Shown one piece after another: positions 1-5,832 of a DNA stretch of 6,849 nucleotides. The notes beneath the pieces are model-generated. The model made no database searches. It worked only from the letters and a program-made list of their open reading frames with translations, and was not told the origin of the DNA. Numbering within the stretch: position 1 is the stretch's first letter; each line of letters begins with the position of its first letter. Location: positions 1 to 6,849 of the forward strand of contig JAKSDL010000707.1 in assembly GCA_022360105.1 (NCBI GenBank), given 5' to 3'. Made by a program: the position numbers and the translations under genes. This DNA comes from Pseudomonadota bacterium (GTDB taxonomy: Bacteria; SAR324; XYD2-FULL-50-16; JAHJRI01).

Positions 1-723
1 GCTTTACCTCTTTTCTTGTTGAATTTTTTTATAATTAAAGCCTTAATTTTTTTTATACTAAACAGTCGAATTAGGTGTTTTTGAATACTGAAAATTAAGG
101 AATGTTTTTCATTACTTAATTTACCGATATATAGATTGTTTGATGGGCTTTTGATGCAACAATAAAAGAGTGAGTAAAAGTTGTATTTGTTTTATTGTTG
201 TTTATTTCAGCATCAGCTCCCATGAAACACATATTTTAAATGACGGTATATTCGCCTTAACCATGATCTCTAATCCGAACACAGCTACATTTATTGGCAA
301 AAATACCAGAGTGGGGAGAGGGATTCTTTTAGTAAATATTCAAATTGCGAACAATCAATAAAAACATATAAAAAAAGGTATCTCAATCATACTAATATAC
401 TGATATATTTTCTAAAAATCTGAATTTGTGGCTCAAACATAATCCTGAATATTTTCGATTCGTTTTACAATTAATCCAAACTTGTTAAATCCGTAATTCT
501 ATATCCATGTATGACCGCCTTTACAATAGAAATATTTTATTGTGTTAAAACGATTATTATGTTTGCTGATTATATTTTTTACTAATTATTTTTATATTTC
601 ATAGTTTTAAAAGCTATGGAATATTTTTGATCAATATCATATTATTGACGCCTATTTGAATATGTGCTTGACAAGCTAAATAATTTTTAAATAGCTTTTG
701 CCCTTTTGTATCGTTTAGGATCG

Positions 724-752
724 AAAAAACTTGGGTTCAGGTTTTTTATTTT
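724..752 (+). terminator. possible intrinsic terminator in the gene-free region
   Basis: An A6 tract and CTTG (724-733), a 4-nt loop (734-737), and CAGG followed by T6 (738-747) form a 10-bp stem with one G-U wobble on the plus strand; ATTTTG follows. The A-tract, short stem and T-tract are terminator-like, although only a few G-C pairs hold it together. On the minus strand the wobble becomes a C-A mismatch, so rightward termination is favoured. No gene is seen immediately upstream, so what it would terminate is unknown. Confidence 0.35.
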
Positions 753-840
753 GAGTTTTTGTAATGAAAAAACATAAAAAATTTAAAAGTATCTGATTAT
801 AAATCATTCGCAGCCAGTTCTATAAATCAGACCGATTAAT

Positions 841-855
841 AGCTCCTAAGGAGCT
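841..855. repeat. 15-nt near-perfect palindrome (AGCTCCT-A-AGGAGCT)
   Basis: Seven-base arms flank a single central A. It lies about 240 nt upstream of the proposed tsaB start. No T-run follows on either side, so it does not look like a terminator; it could be a protein-binding site or chance. Its arm begins with the same hexamer, AGCTCC, as the stem of the ferredoxin terminator near 4682. Confidence 0.35.
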
Positions 856-1091
856 TGATCCCATTGGTAAGAATATCAATAAGCAAACAGCAACAGTGAT
901 TGTTCACAAAACAAAATCGATATCTCTGCCGATAGTGACTTTGAGGCAATCCTGTGGAAAAAAGGGATTTGTCTAAAAAGCGGAAAAAACGTAGGCTGGT
1001 ATGGCATAATGCTTCTAAAACAGTGGCATTGCTTGCTCGATTTGAGAAAGAGAACAGTGAAACAATTGTTTTAAAACGACCGGGGAATCAA

Positions 1092-1802
1092 ATGAAAGTA
1101 GGTGATCAATGTATTTTAGGTATTGATGGGTCCGGGTTTGCCATTTCAGTCGGTGTCTTGGAAAACCGCGTACCGAAGGGAATGATTTATCTAAACGACG
1201 GGTCTCCGGGGTCAGAAGTATTGCTAGCCACGATTGATCAACTGCTGACCACACTTAAAATGGAACAATCAGATCTGGATGGTATCTGCGTTACCCTGGG
1301 ACCGGGCTCTTTTACTTCCTTAAGGATCAGCCTGGCGGTGGCAGAATCTATCGGACTAGGACTAAATCTCCCAGTTTATGGTGTGGATACCTTGCAGATT
1401 ATTGCGGGCAGTTTGCCGTTTTACCCCGGGCAAATCAAAGTTATTCAAAACGCTTATAAAGGCGAGTTTTACACGGCTACATACAAAACTGATAATGGGA
1501 AACCAGTCTTGCAGGATTCTCTTCAGCTGATTAAACCGGATGCATTTTATGAAGGATTAATAGCCGGTGATATGATCCTGGGGACCGGGCTGGCAACAAT
1601 GTTTAAAAAGGGATTTGATCTGGCTGCGAAAAACGTTAACTGGAATCAGGACTTTCATCGGAATGTTTCAGGAATTTCTGTCATCGAGCATTTTTTAGAG
1701 CATGAGGTTCAAGAACCGTCGGTTAAACCGTTGGAGCCCATCTATATCAGATTGTCTGAAGCTGAAATCAATTACGAAAAACAATTTGGTATCAAGAAGT
1801 GA
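1092..1802 (+). CDS. tsaB: tRNA threonylcarbamoyladenosine biosynthesis protein TsaB
   Basis: TsaB is the inactive ASKHA-fold partner of TsaD in the complex (with TsaE) that transfers threonylcarbamoyl to A37 of ANN-decoding tRNAs, giving t6A; it acts in the cytoplasm. Seen here: an N-terminal strand ILGIDGSG (residues 8-15), the family signature as GPGSFTSLR (70-78; most members have GPGSFTGLR), the following helix leading to LPVYGVDTL, and a C-terminal PIYIRLSEAE matching the usual P-YLR--EA. The ATG at 1092 gives 236 residues, a normal TsaB length, and puts the first strand at the N-terminus; GGGGA lies a few bases upstream. The frame stays open back to 945 with a possible GTG at 954, which would add 46 basic residues unlike TsaB, so I reject that start. 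It is the first gene of the tsaB-rimI-ddl-mqnB cluster and its stop overlaps the rimI start by 4 nt. Confidence 0.9.
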   Translation: MKVGDQCILGIDGSGFAISVGVLENRVPKGMIYLNDGSPGSEVLLATIDQLLTTLKMEQSDLDGICVTLGPGSFTSLRISLAVAESIGLGLNLPVYGVDTLQIIAGSLPFYPGQIKVIQNAYKGEFYTATYKTDNGKPVLQDSLQLIKPDAFYEGLIAGDMILGTGLATMFKKGFDLAAKNVNWNQDFHRNVSGISVIEHFLEHEVQEPSVKPLEPIYIRLSEAEINYEKQFGIKK

Positions 1803-2251
1803 TTGTCCAGGATTGGCAAACTATGATCCCCAATTTTCCCTTGGTTCAAGCATTGGAGAAGGATTGCTTTGGTGATTCTGCCTGGGATGAGAAAACGTGG
1901 GAAAAGCTGTTTAAAAACCGGGATTTGTTTGCTAGGTTGGAGTTCCGGGAAGCAACATTGACTGGCTTTTGTGTAGTTGAAACGATCAGTGATGAGGCGG
2001 AATTGCTGAGAATTGCCGTCAGAAGGGACTACCGCCGCCAAGGCAATGCCAGGAAAATGTTGGACCAGGTATCTTTGGAAGTACAGGCTAAGGGAGGCCG
2101 GCATTTGTTTCTTGAGGTTCGAGAAGACAATACTGAAGCGGTTCAATTTTATGAAAACTACGGATTTCAACGAATAGGACATCGAAATCGTTATTATCAC
2201 CATCCTGAATGTGACGCGTTACTTTATTCAAAAAACCTAAGGCAACCATAA
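1799..2251 (+). CDS. rimI: GNAT family N-acetyltransferase, RimI-like
   Basis: RimI-type enzymes transfer acetyl from acetyl-CoA to a protein N-terminal alpha-amino group, classically that of ribosomal protein S18. The 150-residue product has the GNAT core: RIAVRRDYRRQGNARKML (71-88) carries the acetyl-CoA pyrophosphate loop R79-xx-G82-x-A84. LEVREDN (105-111) then FYENYGF (117-123) and RYY (131-133) match RimI. E106 and Y118 have the same spacing as E. coli E103 and Y115, the proposed catalytic pair. The GTG start at 1799 overlaps the tsaB stop in a GTGA, suggesting translational coupling. An ATG at 1823 with AGGA upstream would remove 8 residues and is a less likely alternative. Adjacency to tsaB is a common arrangement and supports the RimI label over a generic GNAT; the true substrate is inferred. 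Confidence 0.85.
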   Translation: MIVQDWQTMIPNFPLVQALEKDCFGDSAWDEKTWEKLFKNRDLFARLEFREATLTGFCVVETISDEAELLRIAVRRDYRRQGNARKMLDQVSLEVQAKGGRHLFLEVREDNTEAVQFYENYGFQRIGHRNRYYHHPECDALLYSKNLRQP

Positions 2252-2272
2252 CCTACAACCACAAGGCTGATT

Positions 2273-3325
2273 ATGCAAACTGTTGTTGTTTTATGCGGCG
2301 GAGAAAGCGGAGAACACGAAGTTTCATTGCAATCCGCAAAATCGATAATCCAATATATTCCAAAAGATCGCTACAGGGTGATACCAGTGGGTATCAGTAA
2401 GGGTGGACAATGGCTGAGTGGTGACCCACTTTTTGCCAATGAAGATGATCCCTCCAACATCTGCCTGGCCGAGGGACTAAAAGAAGTTCGATTGGAAAGA
2501 GGGAAACTGGAAGGTGAGCATATCGATGCCATTTTCCCCATCATTCATGGCACCTATGGAGAAGACGGCTGTTTGCAGGGACTCTTGCAGATGCAACACG
2601 TTCCATACGTTGGCTCCGGGGTGTTGGGATCGGCCGTGGGAATGGATAAGGATATCATGAAACGATTGCTGATCCATGACGGCATTCGCTGTGCCCGACA
2701 CAAAGTAATTTACTATTGGCAGGAAAACCGACCTCAGTATGAGGACTTGGCAGATGAGCTGGGTTCTACCTTGTTTGTAAAACCTGCGAACCTGGGTTCT
2801 TCTATTGGAATTTCCAAATGTCGCAATCGAGAAGAGTATGACAAAGCTGTGGATTACGCTTTTCAGTTTGACAAGAAAATCATCGTTGAGGAATTCATTG
2901 AGGGGCAGGAGGTTGAATTATCCATTCTTGGGAATGAGAATGTGGAAGTGTCGATTGCAGGAGAAATTATCCCGACAGAAGAATTTTATTCCTATGATGC
3001 CAAGTATATTGAAAGCGATACCACAGAATTGAAAATACCGGCTGAACTTGCTGAGGGAGTATTAGACGAGCTTCAACTGGCAGCAGAAAAAGCGTACCGG
3101 TTGCTGGAATTGGAAGGGTTAACAAGGGCTGACTTTTTTGTAAAGAAAAACGGAGAGGTTTGGTTGAATGAAGTAAACACACTGCCTGGTTTTACCAACA
3201 TCAGTATGTATCCAAAACTGTGGGAAGCCAGCGGAATCCCTTATCCTGAACTCATTCATCGCCTGGTGCAACTGGCAATCGATCGTTTCAATGCGGAAAA
3301 AAACCTGAAGAGAAACAAGTACTAG
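2273..3325 (+). CDS. ddl: D-alanine--D-alanine ligase
   Basis: An ATP-grasp enzyme of the cytoplasm that joins two D-alanines for addition to the UDP-MurNAc-tripeptide by MurF in peptidoglycan synthesis. All landmarks are visible in 350 residues: GGESGEHEVSL (9-19, with E16 matching E. coli DdlB E15), HGTYGEDGCLQG (92-103), MDK (124-126), KPANLGSSIGI (170-180, with S176 matching DdlB S150), EEFIEGQEVE (206-215), YSYDAKY (239-245), RADF (285-288) and NEVNTLPGFT (299-308). The Mg ligands correspond to D287, E300 and N302. Y245 matches DdlB Y216, the residue kept in D-Ala-D-Ala ligases and replaced in VanA-type D-lactate ligases, so vancomycin-resistance chemistry is not expected. ATG 2273 is preceded by AAGG with a 6-nt spacer. 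It lies 21 nt after rimI and 1 nt before mqnB, presumably in one transcript. Confidence 0.97.
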   Translation: MQTVVVLCGGESGEHEVSLQSAKSIIQYIPKDRYRVIPVGISKGGQWLSGDPLFANEDDPSNICLAEGLKEVRLERGKLEGEHIDAIFPIIHGTYGEDGCLQGLLQMQHVPYVGSGVLGSAVGMDKDIMKRLLIHDGIRCARHKVIYYWQENRPQYEDLADELGSTLFVKPANLGSSIGISKCRNREEYDKAVDYAFQFDKKIIVEEFIEGQEVELSILGNENVEVSIAGEIIPTEEFYSYDAKYIESDTTELKIPAELAEGVLDELQLAAEKAYRLLELEGLTRADFFVKKNGEVWLNEVNTLPGFTNISMYPKLWEASGIPYPELIHRLVQLAIDRFNAEKNLKRNKY

Positions 3326-3326
3326 T

Positions 3327-3968
3327 ATGCTGTGCCTGATTTCAGCTATTGAAACAGAGCTTCGCTGGCTAATAGAAAAATTGGGAGCAAGGCAGGAGAC
3401 TGGCAATAAAATCTGGTTTGCTTCCCAACCCGACGTTATAATAGCTCCGGTAGGTGTAGGCTTTTTAGAAAGTGCTATTAACGTTAACAAACTGCTGGAC
3501 ATATACCCTCAGATTAATAAACTCCTCTTTACCGGATCTGCGGGGGTTTACCCCAATATCTCCAGTATTAAACCCGGTGATATTTGCAGTTGTCTTGAGA
3601 CTGTACTGGCAGATGGAGCGGCTGAGCATGGGTTCAGTCTCTACGCTGAACCACTGCCCAGGACGGCAATTCCGGCTACCTTCCAGCTCGGTAATGATCT
3701 GTATCCCTCCAAAATAGCTACTTTGCTGACATTAACCCAATCAGACGCTCTGGCAGAAACCATTCAAAAAAAACTGAACGTAGAACTTGAAACCATGGAG
3801 CTTTATGGAATCGCTCAGGTTTGCCGGAAACGCTCACTACCCTGGAATGCCATCATCGGAATCACCAATCAGGTTGGTAGTTCCGGGCATTTGCAGTGGC
3901 GGAAGTCTTTCAGGGAAGTAGCAGCGAAGACAGGAGAGATTTTACTGGATCAGTTAAAGGATATTTAA
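3327..3968 (+). CDS. mqnB: futalosine hydrolase (MqnB)
   Basis: MqnB hydrolyses futalosine to dehypoxanthine futalosine (DHFL) and hypoxanthine in the futalosine pathway to menaquinone. The 213-residue product has the nucleoside phosphorylase / MTA-SAH nucleosidase fold: start MLCLISAIETEL, a central APVGVGFLESA (40-50), LLFTGSAGVYP (67-76), and METMELYG-like ETMELYGIAQVC (155-166), in which E158 corresponds to the ribose-binding Glu of MTA nucleosidase. Near the end, GITNQVGSSGHLQW (178-191) has Asn181 where MTA/SAH nucleosidases carry the catalytic Asp; an SN/TN-V-W pattern is, as I recall, characteristic of MqnB and separates it from true MTAN. It starts 1 nt after ddl, so it is probably co-expressed, with mqnC on the opposite strand nearby. 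A weak AAGAG upstream is the only ribosome-site candidate. The main alternative is a nucleosidase of related specificity. Confidence 0.82.
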   Translation: MLCLISAIETELRWLIEKLGARQETGNKIWFASQPDVIIAPVGVGFLESAINVNKLLDIYPQINKLLFTGSAGVYPNISSIKPGDICSCLETVLADGAAEHGFSLYAEPLPRTAIPATFQLGNDLYPSKIATLLTLTQSDALAETIQKKLNVELETMELYGIAQVCRKRSLPWNAIIGITNQVGSSGHLQWRKSFREVAAKTGEILLDQLKDI

Positions 3969-3973
3969 CTAAA

Positions 3974-4178
3974 GGTTGTCAGTTATCGGTTATCCGTTAT
4001 CAGTCTGAAGTGAAAGCTCTGCTTTCTGTTTTTCAAAGATTATTGATGAAAAGATCATAGAGTTATGAGTCAACAGATAAAGATGTAAGCCCGACCGCAG
4101 AGATGGGGTTTCAAGTTGTTGTCCAGCTATGAATTCTTGGACTACAAACTGATGACTAATAGCCGATAACTGACAACC
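3974..4178. mobile_element. MITE-like element with long heptad-repeat inverted arms
   Basis: The arms 3974-4004 and 4148-4178 are inverted copies matching at 27 of 31 positions; the outer 16 (starting GGTTGTCAG) are identical. Two of the four differences remain G-U pairs in RNA. Each arm is a run of 7-nt units near GTTATCR beginning at 3975 and, inverted, at 4177; units starting with GT extend about two further, more degenerate repeats into the interior. The interior of about 140 bp shows no transposase or other credible gene. The element starts 5 nt after the mqnB stop. No clear target-site duplication is seen. Similar heptanucleotide repeats are widespread in intergenic DNA of several phyla and give spurious translations rich in QLSxIS; one such frame runs through this element on the minus strand. 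I infer a non-autonomous repeat, not a gene. Confidence 0.7.
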
Positions 4179-4213
4179 GTGTTTCTTACCTTCGGCTTTG
4201 GAGAGCATGGTTG

Positions 4214-4232
4214 AGAAGGTCAGGACCTTTTT
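4214..4232 (+). terminator. weak terminator-like hairpin
   Basis: AAGGTC (4216-4221) and GACCTT (4224-4229) are inverted with only two bases between them, so the real stem is probably AAGGT/ACCTT with a CAGG loop. It is followed by a T-run ending at 4232. It could end readthrough from mqnB after the repeat element. The stem is short and low in G-C, so this is tentative. Confidence 0.3.
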
Positions 4233-4260
4233 CGAAGTACCTAAAATGTGTGTTTAAATG

Positions 4261-4306
4261 TTGACTAATATCTATCTTTTGGGGATTGCGGGCTTATATT
4301 AGTCAA
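4261..4306. promoter_or_regulatory. perfect 11-bp inverted repeat upstream of the ferredoxin gene
   Basis: TTGACTAATAT (4261-4271) is exactly inverted as ATATTAGTCAA (4296-4306) across a 24-nt spacer. It lies about 100 nt upstream of the ferredoxin ATG. The left arm begins with a -35-like TTGACT, but no -10 box lies at the right distance. It could bind a dimeric regulator or form a cruciform or leader hairpin. Downstream, before the gene, are a short hairpin with a T7 tract (4334-4356) and a second T7 tract (4382-4388), which might act as leader pause sites. No known operator consensus is recognised. Confidence 0.45.
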
Positions 4307-4397
4307 TTTATTTTATCTATTATGGTTGGCAACAGACCATACGATCTGGTTTTTTTGTAGACCGAGAGTTTTAAACATCAACTTTTTTTGTCAATTC

Positions 4398-4402
4398 AGA
4401 GG
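4398..4402 (+). promoter_or_regulatory. ribosome binding site that fixes the ferredoxin start
   Basis: AGAGG lies 4 nt before the ATG at 4407 and is the best Shine-Dalgarno match in the window. It favours this ATG over an in-frame TTG at 4326, which would add 27 residues that do not resemble a ferredoxin. Confidence 0.6.
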
Positions 4403-4406
4403 TATT

Positions 4407-4598
4407 ATGGCTAGAGAGATATATATAGATAGAGATGAATGTACAAGCTGCGCACAATGTGTAGATGATTTACCAGAAGTATTTGCAATGGACGATGAAG
4501 ACCTGGCTATCGTTATTAATCATGAAGGCGCAAGTGAAGATGAGATCCAGGAGGAAATCGATGCTTGCCCAGGTGAATGTATTCATTGGAAAGACTAA
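4407..4598 (+). CDS. small [4Fe-4S] ferredoxin
   Basis: A 63-residue soluble, very acidic electron carrier. The cluster ligands are C12, C15 and C18 in CTSCAQC plus C54 followed by P55, the standard single-cluster CxxCxxC...CP pattern. A fifth cysteine, C58, occurs in CPGECIHW, a C-terminal form also seen in other single-cluster ferredoxins. There is no second cluster motif, signal peptide or membrane segment. The length and the conserved IYIDRDECTSC start support ATG 4407 with its AGAGG site. It is transcribed alone, after a long leader holding an inverted repeat, and ends at the strong hairpin at 4682-4715. The redox partner is unknown; convergent mqnC encodes a radical SAM enzyme needing reducing electrons, but only proximity links them. 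Confidence 0.88.
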   Translation: MAREIYIDRDECTSCAQCVDDLPEVFAMDDEDLAIVINHEGASEDEIQEEIDACPGECIHWKD

Positions 4599-4681
4599 TT
4601 GATACATTGCTTCAGACTGGCGGTAAACCAATCGAAACGAATCCTATTCTCGATTAGCCGTAAGTCTCTATTTGATGGAAG

Positions 4682-4715
4682 AGCTCCTTCCGATGCTCGG
4701 AACGGAGCTTTTTTT
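4682..4715 (+). terminator. intrinsic terminator of the ferredoxin gene
   Basis: AGCTCC-TTCCGA (4682-4693) pairs with TCGGAA and GGAGCT (4697-4702 and 4704-4709) around a TGC loop, with one bulged C at 4703. A run of seven T (4709-4715) follows. This is a strong 12-bp G-C-containing stem with a U-tail for rightward transcription. The tract overlaps the stop codon of convergent mqnC at 4714-4716. Read leftward, the hairpin is followed only by a poorer T-rich stretch, so it may help end mqnC but less efficiently. Confidence 0.85.
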
Positions 4716-5775
4716 ATTGGATCTTCTGATAGGTGAAATCCCTGCGGACCGGCTTGAATCCGGCGGCTGAAATCAACGCTTTGGATTCTTCCTCGTTTCT
4801 CACTCCAAAAGACCTCAATACCTTCTCTTCCAGCACAGGTGAGCTGATATCATTTGCCCCCATTCGCAAGGCCAATTGACCGATCTCTTTGCCCAGAACC
4901 ATCACCGACACTTCAAGGTTATCGATATTGTCCAGAAACAAGCGACAAAGGGCTAGCACTTTTAGGTATTCATGATGTTTTACAGCTCTGCGGTGGAAGT
5001 CCTTTGTCTGGGATTGGAAGGTCCAGGGGATGAAACTGTTAAATCCTCCTGTTTCATCTTGAATGTTTCGTACCACGTCAAGATGTTCTATAATCTCTTC
5101 ATTGCTTTCAACCGAACCAAAAACGATGTTTGCCGAGCCATATAACCCGTGCTGGTGGCAGCACTTCATGATCTCAACCCATTCATCTGTTGTACATTTT
5201 TGAGGAGCAAGAATCTTTCTAACCCTTTCTACCAGTATTTCGGCTCCAGCACCCGGCACCGAGCCCAAACCGGCATCTTTTAGTTCAGAGATTAAATCCT
5301 TTATATCCAGATTGTACAACTCAGCCATGTGTTTTAATTCCACCGGTGAAAATCCACGGATATGAAACCCGTACCTGCTTTTGATACCCGATAATACTTC
5401 CAGATAGTAATCAAGCGGCAAAGAAGGATTTACACCACCCTGGAAAAATACCTGGTCTGAGCCCTTTTCACGGGCTTGCTCAATCAGCTCAAACACCTGC
5501 TGCTGTGACAGGACATACGCTTTATCATCTTCTTCACTGCATTTAAAGCTGCAAAATGAACACTGAATTGAACAAACATTGGTATAGTTAATGATTCGAA
5601 ATACCGTATAGCTGGCGGTTTCCGAACCAATTATTTCCATGCGTCTCTCCCAGGCAAGTTGAGCGATCTCCAGCCAGGGTGCATCGTTCAGTAAAACGAG
5701 TGCTTCAGCAGGTGAGATTCTCTTATCCTGCCGAATTTTTGAGTAAATTGTTTGAATTGTTTGGGATGTTGTCAT
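4714..5775 (-). CDS. mqnC: cyclic dehypoxanthine futalosine synthase (radical SAM, MqnC family)
   Basis: MqnC is a radical S-adenosylmethionine enzyme that cyclises DHFL, the product of MqnB, to cyclic DHFL. In the 353-residue product, C68, C72 and C75 form the CxxxCxxC [4Fe-4S] site (VCSIQCSFCSF), followed by FFQGGVNPSLPLDYY (110-124), HIRGFSPVEL (138-147), VPGAGAEILVERVR (173-186) and FNSFIPWTFQ (245-254). The PWTFQ segment favours MqnC over MqnE, which has a different sequence there. The C-terminal GANDISSPVLEEKVL (306-320) departs from the GANDFGSTMxEENV form I recall for typical MqnC, so this may be a divergent MqnC clade. ATG 5775 has no obvious Shine-Dalgarno; a palindrome lies 17-31 nt upstream. 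It runs convergent to the ferredoxin and has the same orientation as mnmG, but the 331-bp gap with a repeat element suggests its own promoter. Confidence 0.85.
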   Translation of the reverse strand: MTTSQTIQTIYSKIRQDKRISPAEALVLLNDAPWLEIAQLAWERRMEIIGSETASYTVFRIINYTNVCSIQCSFCSFKCSEEDDKAYVLSQQQVFELIEQAREKGSDQVFFQGGVNPSLPLDYYLEVLSGIKSRYGFHIRGFSPVELKHMAELYNLDIKDLISELKDAGLGSVPGAGAEILVERVRKILAPQKCTTDEWVEIMKCCHQHGLYGSANIVFGSVESNEEIIEHLDVVRNIQDETGGFNSFIPWTFQSQTKDFHRRAVKHHEYLKVLALCRLFLDNIDNLEVSVMVLGKEIGQLALRMGANDISSPVLEEKVLRSFGVRNEEESKALISAAGFKPVRRDFTYQKIQ

Positions 5776-5791
5776 TTTTGATAGAACGGGA

Positions 5792-5806
5792 ACCTGGGAT
5801 CCAGGT
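5792..5806. promoter_or_regulatory. palindrome just upstream of mqnC
   Basis: ACCTGG-GAT-CCAGGT has perfect 6-bp arms around three bases and lies 17-31 nt upstream of the mqnC ATG. In the mqnC message it would form a small G-C-rich hairpin close to the start codon; as DNA it could be an operator. No regulator can be named. Confidence 0.35.
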
Positions 5807-5832
5807 GATATGATTTGGAATCCAGTTCAAAC

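Larger units (their letters stand above)
1..953. other. AT-rich gene-free region upstream of the tsaB operon
   Basis: No convincing gene is visible on either strand. Up to about 780 the sequence is extremely AT-rich and full of stops. After about 800 it becomes more balanced and resembles the genes downstream. One GTG-initiated frame at 170-361 (63 codons) lacks a clear ribosome site; only its second half has a faint protein-like character (see findings). An A/T-only hairpin at 33-48 followed by a T-run could end a gene lying left of the window, but it is weak. A terminator-like hairpin lies at 724-752, and a 15-nt palindrome at 841-855. No tRNA or rRNA was recognised. The promoter of the downstream operon probably lies in the right part, but no good -35/-10 pair could be assigned. 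Confidence 0.6.

Noticed and set aside
33..54. AATTAA/TTAATT hairpin followed by a T-run near the left edge
   Set aside because: The stem has only A-T pairs in very AT-rich DNA, so it is likely chance; not strong enough to call a terminator.
170..361. 63-codon GTG-initiated frame as a real gene
   Set aside because: No clear ribosome site, poor coding character in its first half and AT-rich surroundings; kept only as a possible remnant in the findings.
954..1091. GTG at 954 as the start of TsaB, adding 46 residues
   Set aside because: The added segment is highly basic and unlike TsaB, which normally begins directly at the first strand; ATG 1092 gives the family length.
1015..1254. Minus-strand and alternate-frame ORFs inside tsaB, ddl, mqnB and mnmG
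   Set aside because: They are shadows of well-supported genes on the other frames and show no family features.
2273..3325. VanA-type D-Ala-D-Lac ligase (glycopeptide resistance)
   Set aside because: The Ser and Tyr typical of D-Ala-D-Ala ligases (S176, Y245) are present, and the neighbours are housekeeping genes.
3974..4178. CRISPR array or tandem-repeat locus
   Set aside because: The repeated units are 7 nt without spacers and are arranged as two inverted arms; there are no repeat-spacer units or cas genes.
3990..4208. 72-codon minus-strand frame over the repeat element
   Set aside because: Its QLSAISHQ-like text comes from the heptad repeat arms; such frames are common spurious calls and no domain is seen.
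4326..4406. TTG at 4326 as an N-terminal extension of the ferredoxin
   Set aside because: The extra residues do not resemble a signal peptide or ferredoxin, and ATG 4407 has a good AGAGG site.
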